Source: Clostridiales bacterium
Lineage (GTDB): Bacteria; Bacillota; Clostridia; Christensenellales; Aristaeellaceae
Direction: 5' to 3'
Length of the DNA: 64,000 nucleotides
Assembly (NCBI GenBank): GCA_015056085.1
Contig: SVHA01000004.1
Location: 1 to 64,000, forward strand
A model generated the notes under the pieces. The model was not told the origin of the DNA. It searched no databases and worked only from the letters and a program-made list of their open reading frames with translations. Positions 1-9,692 of the stretch are shown here, piece by piece (the stretch's first letter is position 1; every line of letters begins with the position of its first letter). A program made the translations under genes and the position numbers.

Positions 1-117
1 TTCGATCCGGCCTTCTTTGCTGCCTTCATCAACAAGATCAATCTCCGTCCCCGCAAATGCCTTGGCTGGAAATCTCCCTTTGAAGTTTTCTTCAACCAAC
101 TGTTGCACTTGACTTGA
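1..117 (+). mobile_element. IS30-family transposase, C-terminal end only
   Basis: The first 38 codons of the window read open on the plus strand and stop with TGA at 115-117. The peptide contains INLRPRKCLGWKSPFEVFF, the usual end of IS30-family DDE transposases (RPRKxLGWxTPxE). The start lies outside the window, so it cannot be told whether the element is intact. No inverted repeat could be assigned within the few bases after the stop. Family assignment is confident from the motif; activity is unknown. Confidence 0.85.
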
Positions 118-130
118 CAATTCAAGGCAC

Positions 131-158
131 AAAAAATCCCCCGCTGGCGAGGCGGGGG
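131..158 (-). terminator. Intrinsic terminator of the TasA-like gene
   Basis: CCCCCGC (138-144) pairs with GCGGGGG (152-158). Read on the minus strand the hairpin is followed by a run of six T (131-136). It lies about 20 bases past the stop codon of the minus-strand gene at 178-2331. Confidence 0.85.
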
Positions 159-177
159 AAAGAGAGAGAGGAATGGT

Positions 178-2331
178 TTACTTGTTGGCATGATACAGTA
201 CTTTAGATCCATCGCCATCCAGCCACTGCAACACGTCGTACTCAAAGGTGCCGCCGTCGATGGCCAGATAGGGAGCATTGCCCTTGTAGCCGGAGCCGAT
301 GCTCACAGTGCCGCCGAGGAACTCACCACCGTTGATGGTGAGGGAGGTGTTTGCGTGGCTGTTGCCGAAGGAGTAGGTGTAGAAGAGGTTGTTGTCTTCG
401 CTGGACGCGGCGTTGCACTTCATGGTGCCGCCGTTGATGACCACGGTGATCTTGGGAGCCACAGAGGAGTCGGAGCCGGGCAGCTGCACCCAGACAGCGG
501 TTTTGCCAACAATTGTGCCACCGTTCATGGTGAACTGCACATCATCCTGATTATACTTGGCCACACGCAGGGCGCACCTCACGGCTTCCAGCTTGCCGCC
601 GTTCATGGTGAACTTGCCATGGTTGTCCACGGCATAGCTGGCGCCACCCTGGCTCCCGTTGATGATGGTCACGCCATCTTCCAGCGTCAGAGCGCCAGTG
701 TTAGTGATGGTGTTAGTAGCGTAGGAAGGAATCGTACCCAGATCGGGATCTGCAGCGACAAACTTCATCGTGCCGTTGCCAGACAGGGTCAGATCGCCTT
801 TGTTGTTGATAATGGCGCTGGCTTTACCATCGTTATCCACTGCGTAGTTGATGTCGCCGTTCAGGACCAGTTCCACCTTCACGCCGGAGTCAACGGTCAT
901 GGTATGGTCAACCGTCAGGTCGCCCGCCAGATAAACGGCGCCGTTCTTGGTCAGGGCTGCCTCGAGTTCTTCCTGGGTGCTCACAGCAACACCGGTGCCG
1001 TCAACAGACACAGAATTGGTGAAGCCATAGCGAATCTTGCCCGCAATGAAGTTGGTGCCGTTCTCGATGTCGAGGTTCAGACGAGCAGCAGCAGCGGCGG
1101 CCTTTTCTTCACTGCCGAAGTCAGCAGCAGTGTAGTTGTGCACCCAGAATGCATTGGTTTTGCCGGTAATCAGGGCGCTGTTGTAGATGGACACATTGTT
1201 CATGTCGTAGCCGGAGTTGAACACACGAACCGGGACATAACCAGCCTTCAGGGTGGAACTCTCCACGTTCAGGGTGACTTCGCCCCAGTTGTTCATGTGA
1301 ACAACGAAGCTCATGTCGGTGCCGCCCTTGTTCTCGGCATTCACATCAGTCAGGTTCAGCACACCGCCAGCGGTGACGTCGAAAATGGTGGACATGGCAT
1401 TCCAGCCCTGATTATTCGCAGAAGTCAGCGCAATATCACCGTTTTCAACGGTCAGGTTGCCCTTCACCAGGATCATTTCCTGATTGCCGGTGGTGCTGTA
1501 ATTGCCGCTCAGGGTGTTGCCAGCCAACATCAGCACGCTCGTGGTGCCGTTGGGGATGGTGATGGTGGTGTTGTCAGCCAGCTTGATGTCCTTGGCCATC
1601 ACGACAATGCCGCCCTTTTCCAGCGCAGCCTTCAGTTCAGCAGCGGTGGAAACGGTGGTGGTGGGCAGGCCGGCATTCTCGGCCATGCCGCCGAACCAGG
1701 TCGCAGCATTGGCAGCGGTCACCTCGCCGAAACCAGCAACCAGAGCGGTCTCGGCGTCGGGCATATTGGTGGTCTGCACAGCCTGAGACAGCACCAGAAT
1801 TTCGTAGGTGGAGCCAAACTGGGAGACGATATCCTGGGTGGCAGCGCCGTCCATCCAGACCTTCTTCAGGCTGTCAGCGGTGGTTTCGCCGGGCTTCACG
1901 GCCTTGTCGTACTCGACATAAGCCACAAAGTACTTCACGCCTTCAACCGTGATGGGATCTTCAACCCATTTTTCAGTGCCGTTGAACTCGGTCTTGATGT
2001 ACTTTCCAAAATCGGTCTTGTTCAGGTTGCCGGCTTCAAAGGCAATCAGCGTGCGCACATAGGCGTCGCTGGCGCCGATGTTTTCCACGTCAACCACCTT
2101 GTCGATGGCGCCGACGATGTTATTGCCGTCCTTGTAGGCGGGGTACAGGGGCTGAGCCTGCTGGAAAGCGTTGCCAGCGGCGTCCTTTTCATGCTGATCA
2201 ATGGCCACATTGCCCAGCGTCATGACGTTCACGGCTTCGTCGGTGTCCGTCAGGTAGGCCAGCGTGCCACCCAGGCCCACGGCCATGGACAGAACCAGAG
2301 CCAGGATCAGAAACAACTTGCTCTTTTTCAT
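178..2331 (-). CDS. Secreted TasA/camelysin-like protein fused to beta-helix repeats
   Basis: 717 residues. The N-terminus (MKKSKLFLILALVLSMAVG..GTLAYLTDTDEAVNVMTLGN) is the signal peptide plus first strand typical of SipW-dependent TasA/CalY proteins, which are exported and build fibres in the matrix. A TasA-like domain runs to about residue 220. Two modules follow, each opening with a VSTAAEL/VSTQEEL..AAL segment (about 228 and 453) and continuing as short repeated strands (LTLEDGVTI, FTMNGGKL, LTINGGEF) typical of right-handed pectin-lyase-like beta-helices. The start is supported by AGAGAGG upstream and a promoter at 2386-2414. No sipW peptidase gene or sortase motif is visible nearby. 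Surface or matrix location is inferred; the fusion of the two folds is what the sequence shows. Confidence 0.75.
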   Translation of the reverse strand: MKKSKLFLILALVLSMAVGLGGTLAYLTDTDEAVNVMTLGNVAIDQHEKDAAGNAFQQAQPLYPAYKDGNNIVGAIDKVVDVENIGASDAYVRTLIAFEAGNLNKTDFGKYIKTEFNGTEKWVEDPITVEGVKYFVAYVEYDKAVKPGETTADSLKKVWMDGAATQDIVSQFGSTYEILVLSQAVQTTNMPDAETALVAGFGEVTAANAATWFGGMAENAGLPTTTVSTAAELKAALEKGGIVVMAKDIKLADNTTITIPNGTTSVLMLAGNTLSGNYSTTGNQEMILVKGNLTVENGDIALTSANNQGWNAMSTIFDVTAGGVLNLTDVNAENKGGTDMSFVVHMNNWGEVTLNVESSTLKAGYVPVRVFNSGYDMNNVSIYNSALITGKTNAFWVHNYTAADFGSEEKAAAAAARLNLDIENGTNFIAGKIRYGFTNSVSVDGTGVAVSTQEELEAALTKNGAVYLAGDLTVDHTMTVDSGVKVELVLNGDINYAVDNDGKASAIINNKGDLTLSGNGTMKFVAADPDLGTIPSYATNTITNTGALTLEDGVTIINGSQGGASYAVDNHGKFTMNGGKLEAVRCALRVAKYNQDDVQFTMNGGTIVGKTAVWVQLPGSDSSVAPKITVVINGGTMKCNAASSEDNNLFYTYSFGNSHANTSLTINGGEFLGGTVSIGSGYKGNAPYLAIDGGTFEYDVLQWLDGDGSKVLYHANK

Positions 2332-2385
2332 GGTAACAATCCTCTCTTTCGTGCAGGGGTGTTCCTCCTACACATATTCTTCACT

Positions 2386-2414
2386 ATTGTATGTAGTAAT
2401 ATTTACCAGTTCAA
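2386..2414 (-). promoter_or_regulatory. Sigma-A promoter of the TasA-like gene
   Basis: On the minus strand: TTGAAC (2409-2414), 17-base spacer, TACAAT (2386-2391). The transcript leader would be about 45 bases and carries AGGAGG and AGAGAGG ahead of the ATG. Confidence 0.65.
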
Positions 2415-2458
2415 CGGCTTCGGCTCATTGTTTAGAAAAGTGTTAGGAAAAATTTTTG

Positions 2459-2479
2459 TTTTTTTTTTTTTTTTTTTTT
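2459..2479. repeat. Homopolymeric T(21)/A(21) tract upstream of the promoter
   Basis: An uninterrupted run of 21 T on the plus strand, preceded by another T5G. On the minus strand this is an A-tract about 45 bases upstream of the -35 box of the TasA-like gene. It is the longest homopolymer I noticed in the window. It could act as a bent upstream element or vary in length by slippage. Confidence 0.9.
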
Positions 2480-2540
2480 GAAATTTTCGTATTTTTAGTT
2501 CATAGTTTCGTCATTCTTTTGGGAGAGCGGTTTTGTCCTT

Positions 2541-2602
2541 CGCAGGCTCCCTCAGTCAGCGAGCAAGCTCGCTGACAGTTTCCTACCGGAGGGAGCTTTT
2601 CG
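2541..2602 (+). terminator. Nested hairpin with T-run
   Basis: Outer stem GCTCCCTC/GAGGGAGC encloses an inner perfect stem GTCAGCGAGC/GCTCGCTGAC, followed by TTTTCGTTT on the plus strand. It has the form of an intrinsic terminator, but no plus-strand gene precedes it. It may belong to the intergenic repeat family or block antisense transcription. Confidence 0.5.
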
Positions 2603-2742
2603 TTTGTGTCACATCTTTACCCATACCTGCAACACCTTTTCCCGGATGAACCAGGGGGCTTTCCGGTCGCCCGAGAGGGCGAAATCCCGCCTCGCAGACA
2701 AAACCTTGTCTTTACGGAAAAGTTGTGAACCGGCATAAAGAA

Positions 2743-3085
2743 AAGCCCCCTCCGGGAGGGGGCTCCGCCGTTAGGCGGTGGGGGAGCCTGCGCTGCTGCG
2801 GGTATGACCTCTTGCAAGGGATAGCGCCTGATGATTGTTCTTTCTCAGGCCTGAGAAAGAACCAAAGAGGGCCAGAGGGGGTGTCTCAATTCATCCCACC
2901 CGGAGACACCCCCTCTGGACTCCCCCCTTTCCCCCTGTCTTGTGAGTGTTATTGAGTAGACTTACCCTCAAACGCCTCGCGGGGGCGGCCCGTTTCGGGG
3001 TCGCTCCGATGGAGTCTGTGTGCGGCGACGGTGCGCCGCACGCCGGAACTGTTGTAGAGGTTGTTGTCTGATGCCTGTTTCATGT
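2743..3085 (+). repeat. Long multi-hairpin repeat, copy 1
   Basis: The core (2837-3050) has a perfect 26-base palindrome at 2837-2862 (centre CTCAGGCCTGAG), an inverted repeat CCAGAGGGGGTGTCTC (2872-2887) / GAGACACCCCCTCTGG (2903-2918), and a GCGGCG/CGCCGC hairpin near 3022-3039. Near-identical cores lie at 27282-27494 (inverted), 58815-59028 and 63869-64000. Copies 1 and 2 also share about 90 bases before the core, including a hairpin GCCCCCTCC/GGAGGGGGC. No ribosome binding site and reading frame stands out. Confidence 0.9.
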
Positions 3086-3420
3086 CTTTGCCGGTACAAC
3101 CAGGGGGCTTTCCGGTCGGTCCGCCTTCGCTTCGCTCCGGAAACTCGCCTTCGGCGACTGCCCACTGGGCAGTTCGTTTCCCCTGGACCCCTTCGGTCTG
3201 CATCCTTGTAAGTAGTCTCTTCCGCAGCAGGACAATCCCCCACCGTCTAACGGCGGAGCCCCCTTTACACAAGGGGGCCTTTTTGTTTGCCTGCAAAAAT
3301 TCGTTTCTCTAACTATCATGTTCCGAATTGTTTGTACGGAGGGAGCCCGAAGGTTTCCAAAGGGCGATCGGAAAGCCCTTTGGTCGCCCGTGAGGGCGAA
3401 ACCCTCACCCTACATAACAG
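3086..3420. repeat. Recurring hairpin modules in gene-free DNA
   Basis: 3105-3210 is a module with CCAGGGGGC, GTCCGCCTTCGCTTCGCTCC and GACTGCCCACTGGGCAGTTC, found again at 27010-27110 and 63600-63700. 3230-3275 is a GCCCCC..GGGGGC hairpin followed by TTTTTG. 3357-3383 is the stem CCAAAGGGC/GCCCTTTGG with loop GATCGGAAA, followed by GTCGCCCGTGAGGGCGAAA. I find no credible gene here. Confidence 0.8.
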
Positions 3421-3449
3421 CACATTATGAAAGGAAAAACCTACATACA

Positions 3450-3616
3450 AACAATCCCCCAAGCCCGTCAGGGCTTGGGGTGATGGGTCAAGGGGCGATG
3501 GCCCTTGCGGGGTGCAGGGGCAGAGCCCCTGCTGGGGGTGGCGGGGGCAAAGCCCCCACCCAGGGGTATCGGGGGCAGCGCCCCCGATTGGGATTCCAAA
3601 GGGCAAAGCCCTTTGG
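3450..3616. repeat. Short-palindrome array at the clpB 3' end
   Basis: Successive GC-rich palindromes: CCCCAAGCCC..GGGCTTGGGG, GGGGC..GCCCC, GGGGGC..GCCCCC and CCAAAGGGC..GCCCTTTGG. The last touches the clpB stop: read on the minus strand the gene ends TGA followed at once by CCAAAGGGCTTTGCCCTTTGG-type sequence. The outermost hairpin, followed by a T-rich stretch on the minus strand, may terminate clpB transcription. Confidence 0.85.
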
Positions 3617-6211
<2,595 letters not shown>

Positions 6212-6256
6212 GAGAACATCTCCTTTCGAAGGTCCGGTCTGTGGCCTGACCAAAAG

Positions 6257-6273
6257 TCTGACTATCTTTGACC
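6257..6273 (-). promoter_or_regulatory. CtsR-type heat-shock operator before clpB
   Basis: Minus strand reads GGTCAAA GAT AGTCAGA, a direct heptad repeat matching the CtsR operator consensus (A/G)GTCAAA-NAN-(A/G)GTCAAA with one mismatch. It sits just downstream of the -10 box, where a repressor would block initiation. No ctsR gene is in the window. Confidence 0.75.
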
Positions 6274-6283
6274 TTCTGACATT

Positions 6284-6311
6284 ATTGTACACCGATTCAG
6301 GAAAATGTCAA
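6284..6311 (-). promoter_or_regulatory. Sigma-A promoter of clpB
   Basis: Minus strand TTGACA (6306-6311), 16-base spacer, TACAAT (6284-6289), followed by the CtsR-type operator and then AAAGGAG before the clpB ATG. Confidence 0.8.
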
Positions 6312-6345
6312 GAGAAATTTTTCAGCATCCCCCTGCAAAAAAATA

Positions 6346-6438
6346 TTTCCTCCCGGGAGGAAAATTATGTGCGGGCTGGAAGAATCTGCCCGGAAGGTTC
6401 GTTATATGGTTACCAGGGCCGGAAAAACGCCTCCGGCC
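6346..6438 (+). promoter_or_regulatory. Palindrome and leader hairpin upstream of the Big2 gene
   Basis: TTTCCTCCCGGGAGGAAA (6346-6363) is a perfect 18-base palindrome. GGCCGGA (6417-6423) pairs with TCCGGCC (6432-6438) in the presumed leader of the gene starting at 6491. I could not match the region to a known riboswitch class, and no clear -10/-35 pair was identified. Confidence 0.4.
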
Positions 6439-6490
6439 TGCGGAATCACACAATATTTCACGCCATTGCTTAGATGGAGGGATCAACGAT

Positions 6491-8581
6491 ATGACCAAGC
6501 GACTCACTGCACTGATTGTTTCTCTGGTGCTTCTGCTGTCCTGCCTGACGCTTCCTGCGCTGGCGGAGGACAACAAGTTCTATTTCGACAAGACGGTGCG
6601 CACCGTGTTTGAAGGCGAGTCCTTCACGCCGCCCCTTGTCCGCATGGGCGAATGCCGGGAGGAAGGCCCTCTCACCTTCGCCTCTTCCCGGGAAAGCGTG
6701 GCCACCGTGGATGAAAACGGCGTCATCACCGGCGTGTCGAAGGGCACGGCGACCATCCAGGCTTCCCTGACCACCCAGCGGCGCACCTGGAAGTGCACCA
6801 TTGAGGTGTCTGTGCTGCGCAAGGTGTCTGCCCTGGAGGTCACCACCAAGGACTTCCCGGTGCATGAGCCCACCGACCCCGTCGTGGCGCACCTGCTGTC
6901 CCCCAATGTGGATGAAGAAGTCGCCCAGCTGCCCGTGCTGCTCCTGTCCGTGGGAAAGAACCAGTCTGTGAACATCTCCGTCACCCCCAAGGACGCCAGC
7001 AACCGCAAGTTTGAACTGTTCACCGAGGATGAAACCATCGTCCGGGTCAGCAGCAACACCTTCAGCCCCCGCAAAGCCGGCGAGTGCATCGTGGGCATCC
7101 GCAGCGTGCAGAATCCCGAAGTCGCCCTGACCTACCGTGCGCTGGTGGTGCAGCCTGCGACCAAGGTGAGCGTTTCCGCTCCTGCCAAATACACCTATGT
7201 GGGCGGCGCCCTGCAGCTCACTGCCGCCGTCAGCCCCGACGACGCCACCATCAAGGATGTGACCTGGTCCTCCTCCAATGAACGAGTGGCCACCGTGAAC
7301 GCTCAGGGCATGGTGGTGGGTGTTTCGAAGGGCAGCGCCACCATCAGGGCCACTGCCGCTGATGGCTCCAAACGCTACGGCACCTACACCGTGCAGGTGC
7401 GCCAGCAGCCGGAAAGCATCGAACTGAATCAGTACGATCTGGAAGTGAACGTGGACGACTACCGCACCCTCCGGGCAACGGTGCTGCCGTCTGACACCAA
7501 CGACAAGACTGTGACCTGGTCCACCTCTGACGCCTCCGTGGCGAAGGTGAACACCAGCGGCCGCGTCACCGGCGTGGGCCCCGGCGTTGCCACCATCACC
7601 TGCCAGAGCAAGGACTTCCCCGAAGTGAGCGTGACGGCCACCGTGACGGTGCTGCAGCCCGTCAAGAGCATCACCTTCCAGGAAAAGACGGTCTCTGTGG
7701 ACGTCAACAACAGCGTAACGGTTTACTGGAACGTGTCCCCCTACAACGCCAGCGATCCTTCCGTCACCCTGACTTCCTCCAATGATTCCATCGCCTCTGT
7801 CAGCCAGGACGGCACCGTGTATGCCCACAAGCGGGGCGAATGCACCATCCGTGCCACCGCCAATGACGGCTCCGGCCGCTACGGCACCATGAAGATTCGT
7901 GTCACCCAGCCTGTGGAAGGCGTGCACATGAAGAACGACACCGTGATGGTGGGCGTGGACGAGTCCGCTTCCGCCTATGCGGTGCTGGAGCCCAGCGACG
8001 CCAGCGACACCGGCATGACCTGGTACAGCGCTGATCCTTCCATTGCCACGGTGCGCGGCTCTTCCACCAAGGCCACCGTCACCGGCAAGAACTGGGGCAC
8101 CACCACCATCACCGGCGTGACCGATGACGGCGGATATTCCACCACCGCTACGGTGAAGGTCGGCAATTATGACAAGGCCGTGCGCATCACGGACCTGTAC
8201 CTGCAGGACGACAAGGTGAAAATCACCGTGCGGAACGATTCCGACATGACCATCACCAAGTTCTACTTCACCATTGAACTCTATGACCTCTACGGACAGC
8301 CCCTGACCTGCAACGTCAACGGCTCCAACACCTTCAACGGCTCCTACGGCTACACCCTCTATCAGGGCGACAGCACCCGCCACGGCAGATTCTACTTCGA
8401 GAATTTCGTGCAGCCTGAAGCCGTGGGCAAGGTGGTCATGCGCATCACCGGCTATCGCACGGAGGACGGCTACAGCCGCGACATCCGCACCGATAAGCAG
8501 ATTGCGGTGGATTACTGCGTCAACGGTTACACCGAGGGCCTGCCTCAGGCCCCCCAGCAGACCCCTGAACTTCTGCCTTGA
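6491..8581 (+). CDS. Secreted protein with tandem Big2 (bacterial Ig-like) domains
   Basis: 696 residues beginning with a signal peptide (MTKRLTALIVSLVLLLSCLTLPALAED). About six Ig-like Big2/BID_2 domains of roughly 80 residues follow, marked by repeats of the pattern TWSSSNERVATVNAQGMVVGVSKG..ATI (for example near 245-295, 330-380, 500-550). A C-terminal domain (about 565-680, VRITDLYLQDDKVKITVRN) resembles FxLYD-type surface domains. The tail PQAPQQTPELLP has no LPXTG motif or membrane anchor, so the protein is probably released or non-covalently attached. Start chosen at the ATG after GGAGGG and a leader hairpin. Divergent from clpB. The stop codon overlaps the first palindrome of the following array. 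The ligand is unknown. Confidence 0.85.
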   Translation: MTKRLTALIVSLVLLLSCLTLPALAEDNKFYFDKTVRTVFEGESFTPPLVRMGECREEGPLTFASSRESVATVDENGVITGVSKGTATIQASLTTQRRTWKCTIEVSVLRKVSALEVTTKDFPVHEPTDPVVAHLLSPNVDEEVAQLPVLLLSVGKNQSVNISVTPKDASNRKFELFTEDETIVRVSSNTFSPRKAGECIVGIRSVQNPEVALTYRALVVQPATKVSVSAPAKYTYVGGALQLTAAVSPDDATIKDVTWSSSNERVATVNAQGMVVGVSKGSATIRATAADGSKRYGTYTVQVRQQPESIELNQYDLEVNVDDYRTLRATVLPSDTNDKTVTWSTSDASVAKVNTSGRVTGVGPGVATITCQSKDFPEVSVTATVTVLQPVKSITFQEKTVSVDVNNSVTVYWNVSPYNASDPSVTLTSSNDSIASVSQDGTVYAHKRGECTIRATANDGSGRYGTMKIRVTQPVEGVHMKNDTVMVGVDESASAYAVLEPSDASDTGMTWYSADPSIATVRGSSTKATVTGKNWGTTTITGVTDDGGYSTTATVKVGNYDKAVRITDLYLQDDKVKITVRNDSDMTITKFYFTIELYDLYGQPLTCNVNGSNTFNGSYGYTLYQGDSTRHGRFYFENFVQPEAVGKVVMRITGYRTEDGYSRDIRTDKQIAVDYCVNGYTEGLPQAPQQTPELLP

Positions 8582-8700
8582 CCAAGGGCTTTGCCCTCTG
8601 GACTCCCAGTTGGGGGCGCTGCCCCCAACACCCCCGCAAGGGCCATTGGCCCTTGACCCATCACCCCAAGCCCTGACGGGCTTGGGGGATTTTTTGTTGG
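8579..8700 (+). repeat. Palindrome array and terminator after the Big2 gene
   Basis: Starts at the stop codon (TGACCAAGGGCTTTGCCC..). Contains GGGGGC..GCCCCC and AAGGGCCATTGGCCCTTG, then hairpin CCCCAAGCCC/GGGCTTGGGG followed by GATTTTTTG, a good intrinsic terminator for the plus strand. Confidence 0.85.
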
Positions 8701-8926
8701 TAGAATTGTTTTCTGCTTGTTGTCTGTTGTGGAACAACCAGGGGGCTTTCCGATCGCCCCCTGGACCCCTTCGGTCTGCATCCTTGTGAGTAGACTTTGC
8801 CGGAACAAGACAATCCCCCACCGCCTAACGGCGGAGCCCCCTTTACACAAGGGGGCCTTTGTTTGTTTGACTATAAAATTCGTTCCTTCAACAAACAGGT
8901 TAATACTTCTCCATCCGGAGGGAGCC
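8701..8926. repeat. Hairpin modules with conserved loop
   Basis: 8738-8764 is stem CCAGGGGGC/GCCCCCTGG with loop TTTCCGATC, the complement of the GATCGGAAA loop seen at 3357-3383 but on a different stem. 8818-8860 repeats the GGCGGAGCCCCC..GGGGGCC hairpin also present near 3250. No gene is visible. Confidence 0.75.
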
Positions 8927-9592
8927 CGAAGGTTTCCAAAGGGCGATCGGAAAGCCCTTTGGTCGCCCGTGAGGGCGAAACTCCACCTTGCATAACAGCA
9001 CAGCATGAAAGGAAAAACGCACACACAAACAATCCCCCAAGCCCGTCAGGGCTTGGGGTGATGGGTCAAGGGCCAAATAAGACTACTTGCATCCGAAGGT
9101 TTTCAAAGGGCGATCGGAAAGCCCTTTGGTCGCCCGTGAGGGCGAAACCCTCACCTCGCATAACAGCACAGCATGAAAGGAAAAACGTACACACAAACAA
9201 TCCCCCAAGCCCGTCAGGGCTTGGGGTGATGGGTCAAGGGCCAAATAAGACTACTTGCATCCGAAGGTTTTCAAAGGGCGATCGGAAAGCCCTTTGGTCG
9301 CCCGTGAGGGCGAAACCCCTCCTTGCATAACAGCACAGCATGAAAGGAAAAACGCACACACAAACAATCCCCCAAGCCCGTCAGGGCTGGGAGTGATGGG
9401 TCAAGAGCCAAATAGGACTACTTGCATCCGAAGGTTTTCAAAGGGCGATCGGAAAGCCCTTTGGTCGCCCGTGAGGGCGAAACCCTCACCTCGCATAACA
9501 GCACAGCATGAAAGGAAAAACGTACACACAAACAATCCCCCAAGCCCGTCAGGGCTTGGGGAGATGGGTCAAGGGCCAATGGCCCTTGCGGG
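8927..9592. repeat. Four tandem copies of a ~167-bp unit
   Basis: Units begin with CCGAAGG at 8927, 9093, 9261 and 9428, giving periods of 166, 168 and 167. Each contains the CCAAAGGGC/TCAAAGGGC-GATCGGAAA-GCCCTTTGG hairpin, GTCGCCCGTGAGGGCGAAA, a stretch reading CATAACAGCACAGCATGAAA, and the CCCCAAGCCC..GGGCTTGGGG terminator hairpin. Short spurious reading frames run through it in several phases. Confidence 0.9.
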
Positions 9593-9692
9593 GGCGTCGG
9601 GGGCGGAGCCCCCGACCGGGGTGCAGGGGCGGAGCCCCTGCCGGGGTGTGGGGCGGAGCCCCACATAGGGGGTCCAGGGGCAAAGCCCCTGG
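9593..9692 (-). repeat. Palindrome array at the garD 3' end
   Basis: Palindromes GGGGGCGGAGCCCCC, AGGGGCGGAGCCCCT, GGGGCGGAGCCCC and CCAGGGGCAAAGCCCCTGG in series. On the minus strand garD ends TGA immediately followed by CCAGGGGCTTTGCCCCTGG. Confidence 0.85.

Noticed and set aside
6361..6490. Possible c-di-GMP riboswitch before the Big2 gene
   Set aside because: A CCTCCGGCC segment is present, but the conserved tetraloop receptor and GGTAGGTAGCGGGG-type block are missing.
6367..6612. 81-codon frame with GGGAGG before its ATG, upstream of and overlapping the Big2 gene
   Set aside because: The site is half of the perfect palindrome at 6346-6363; the peptide resembles nothing and runs out of frame into a clear signal-peptide gene.
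8927..9592. Possible CRISPR array
   Set aside because: Units are about 167 bases and similar throughout, with no unique spacers of 30-40 bases and no cas genes in the window.
8797..9668. Chains of short frames encoding repeated peptides such as RKALWSPVRAK
   Set aside because: They are translations of the tandem 167-base repeat and its hairpins in several phases, with no consistent start or ribosome site.
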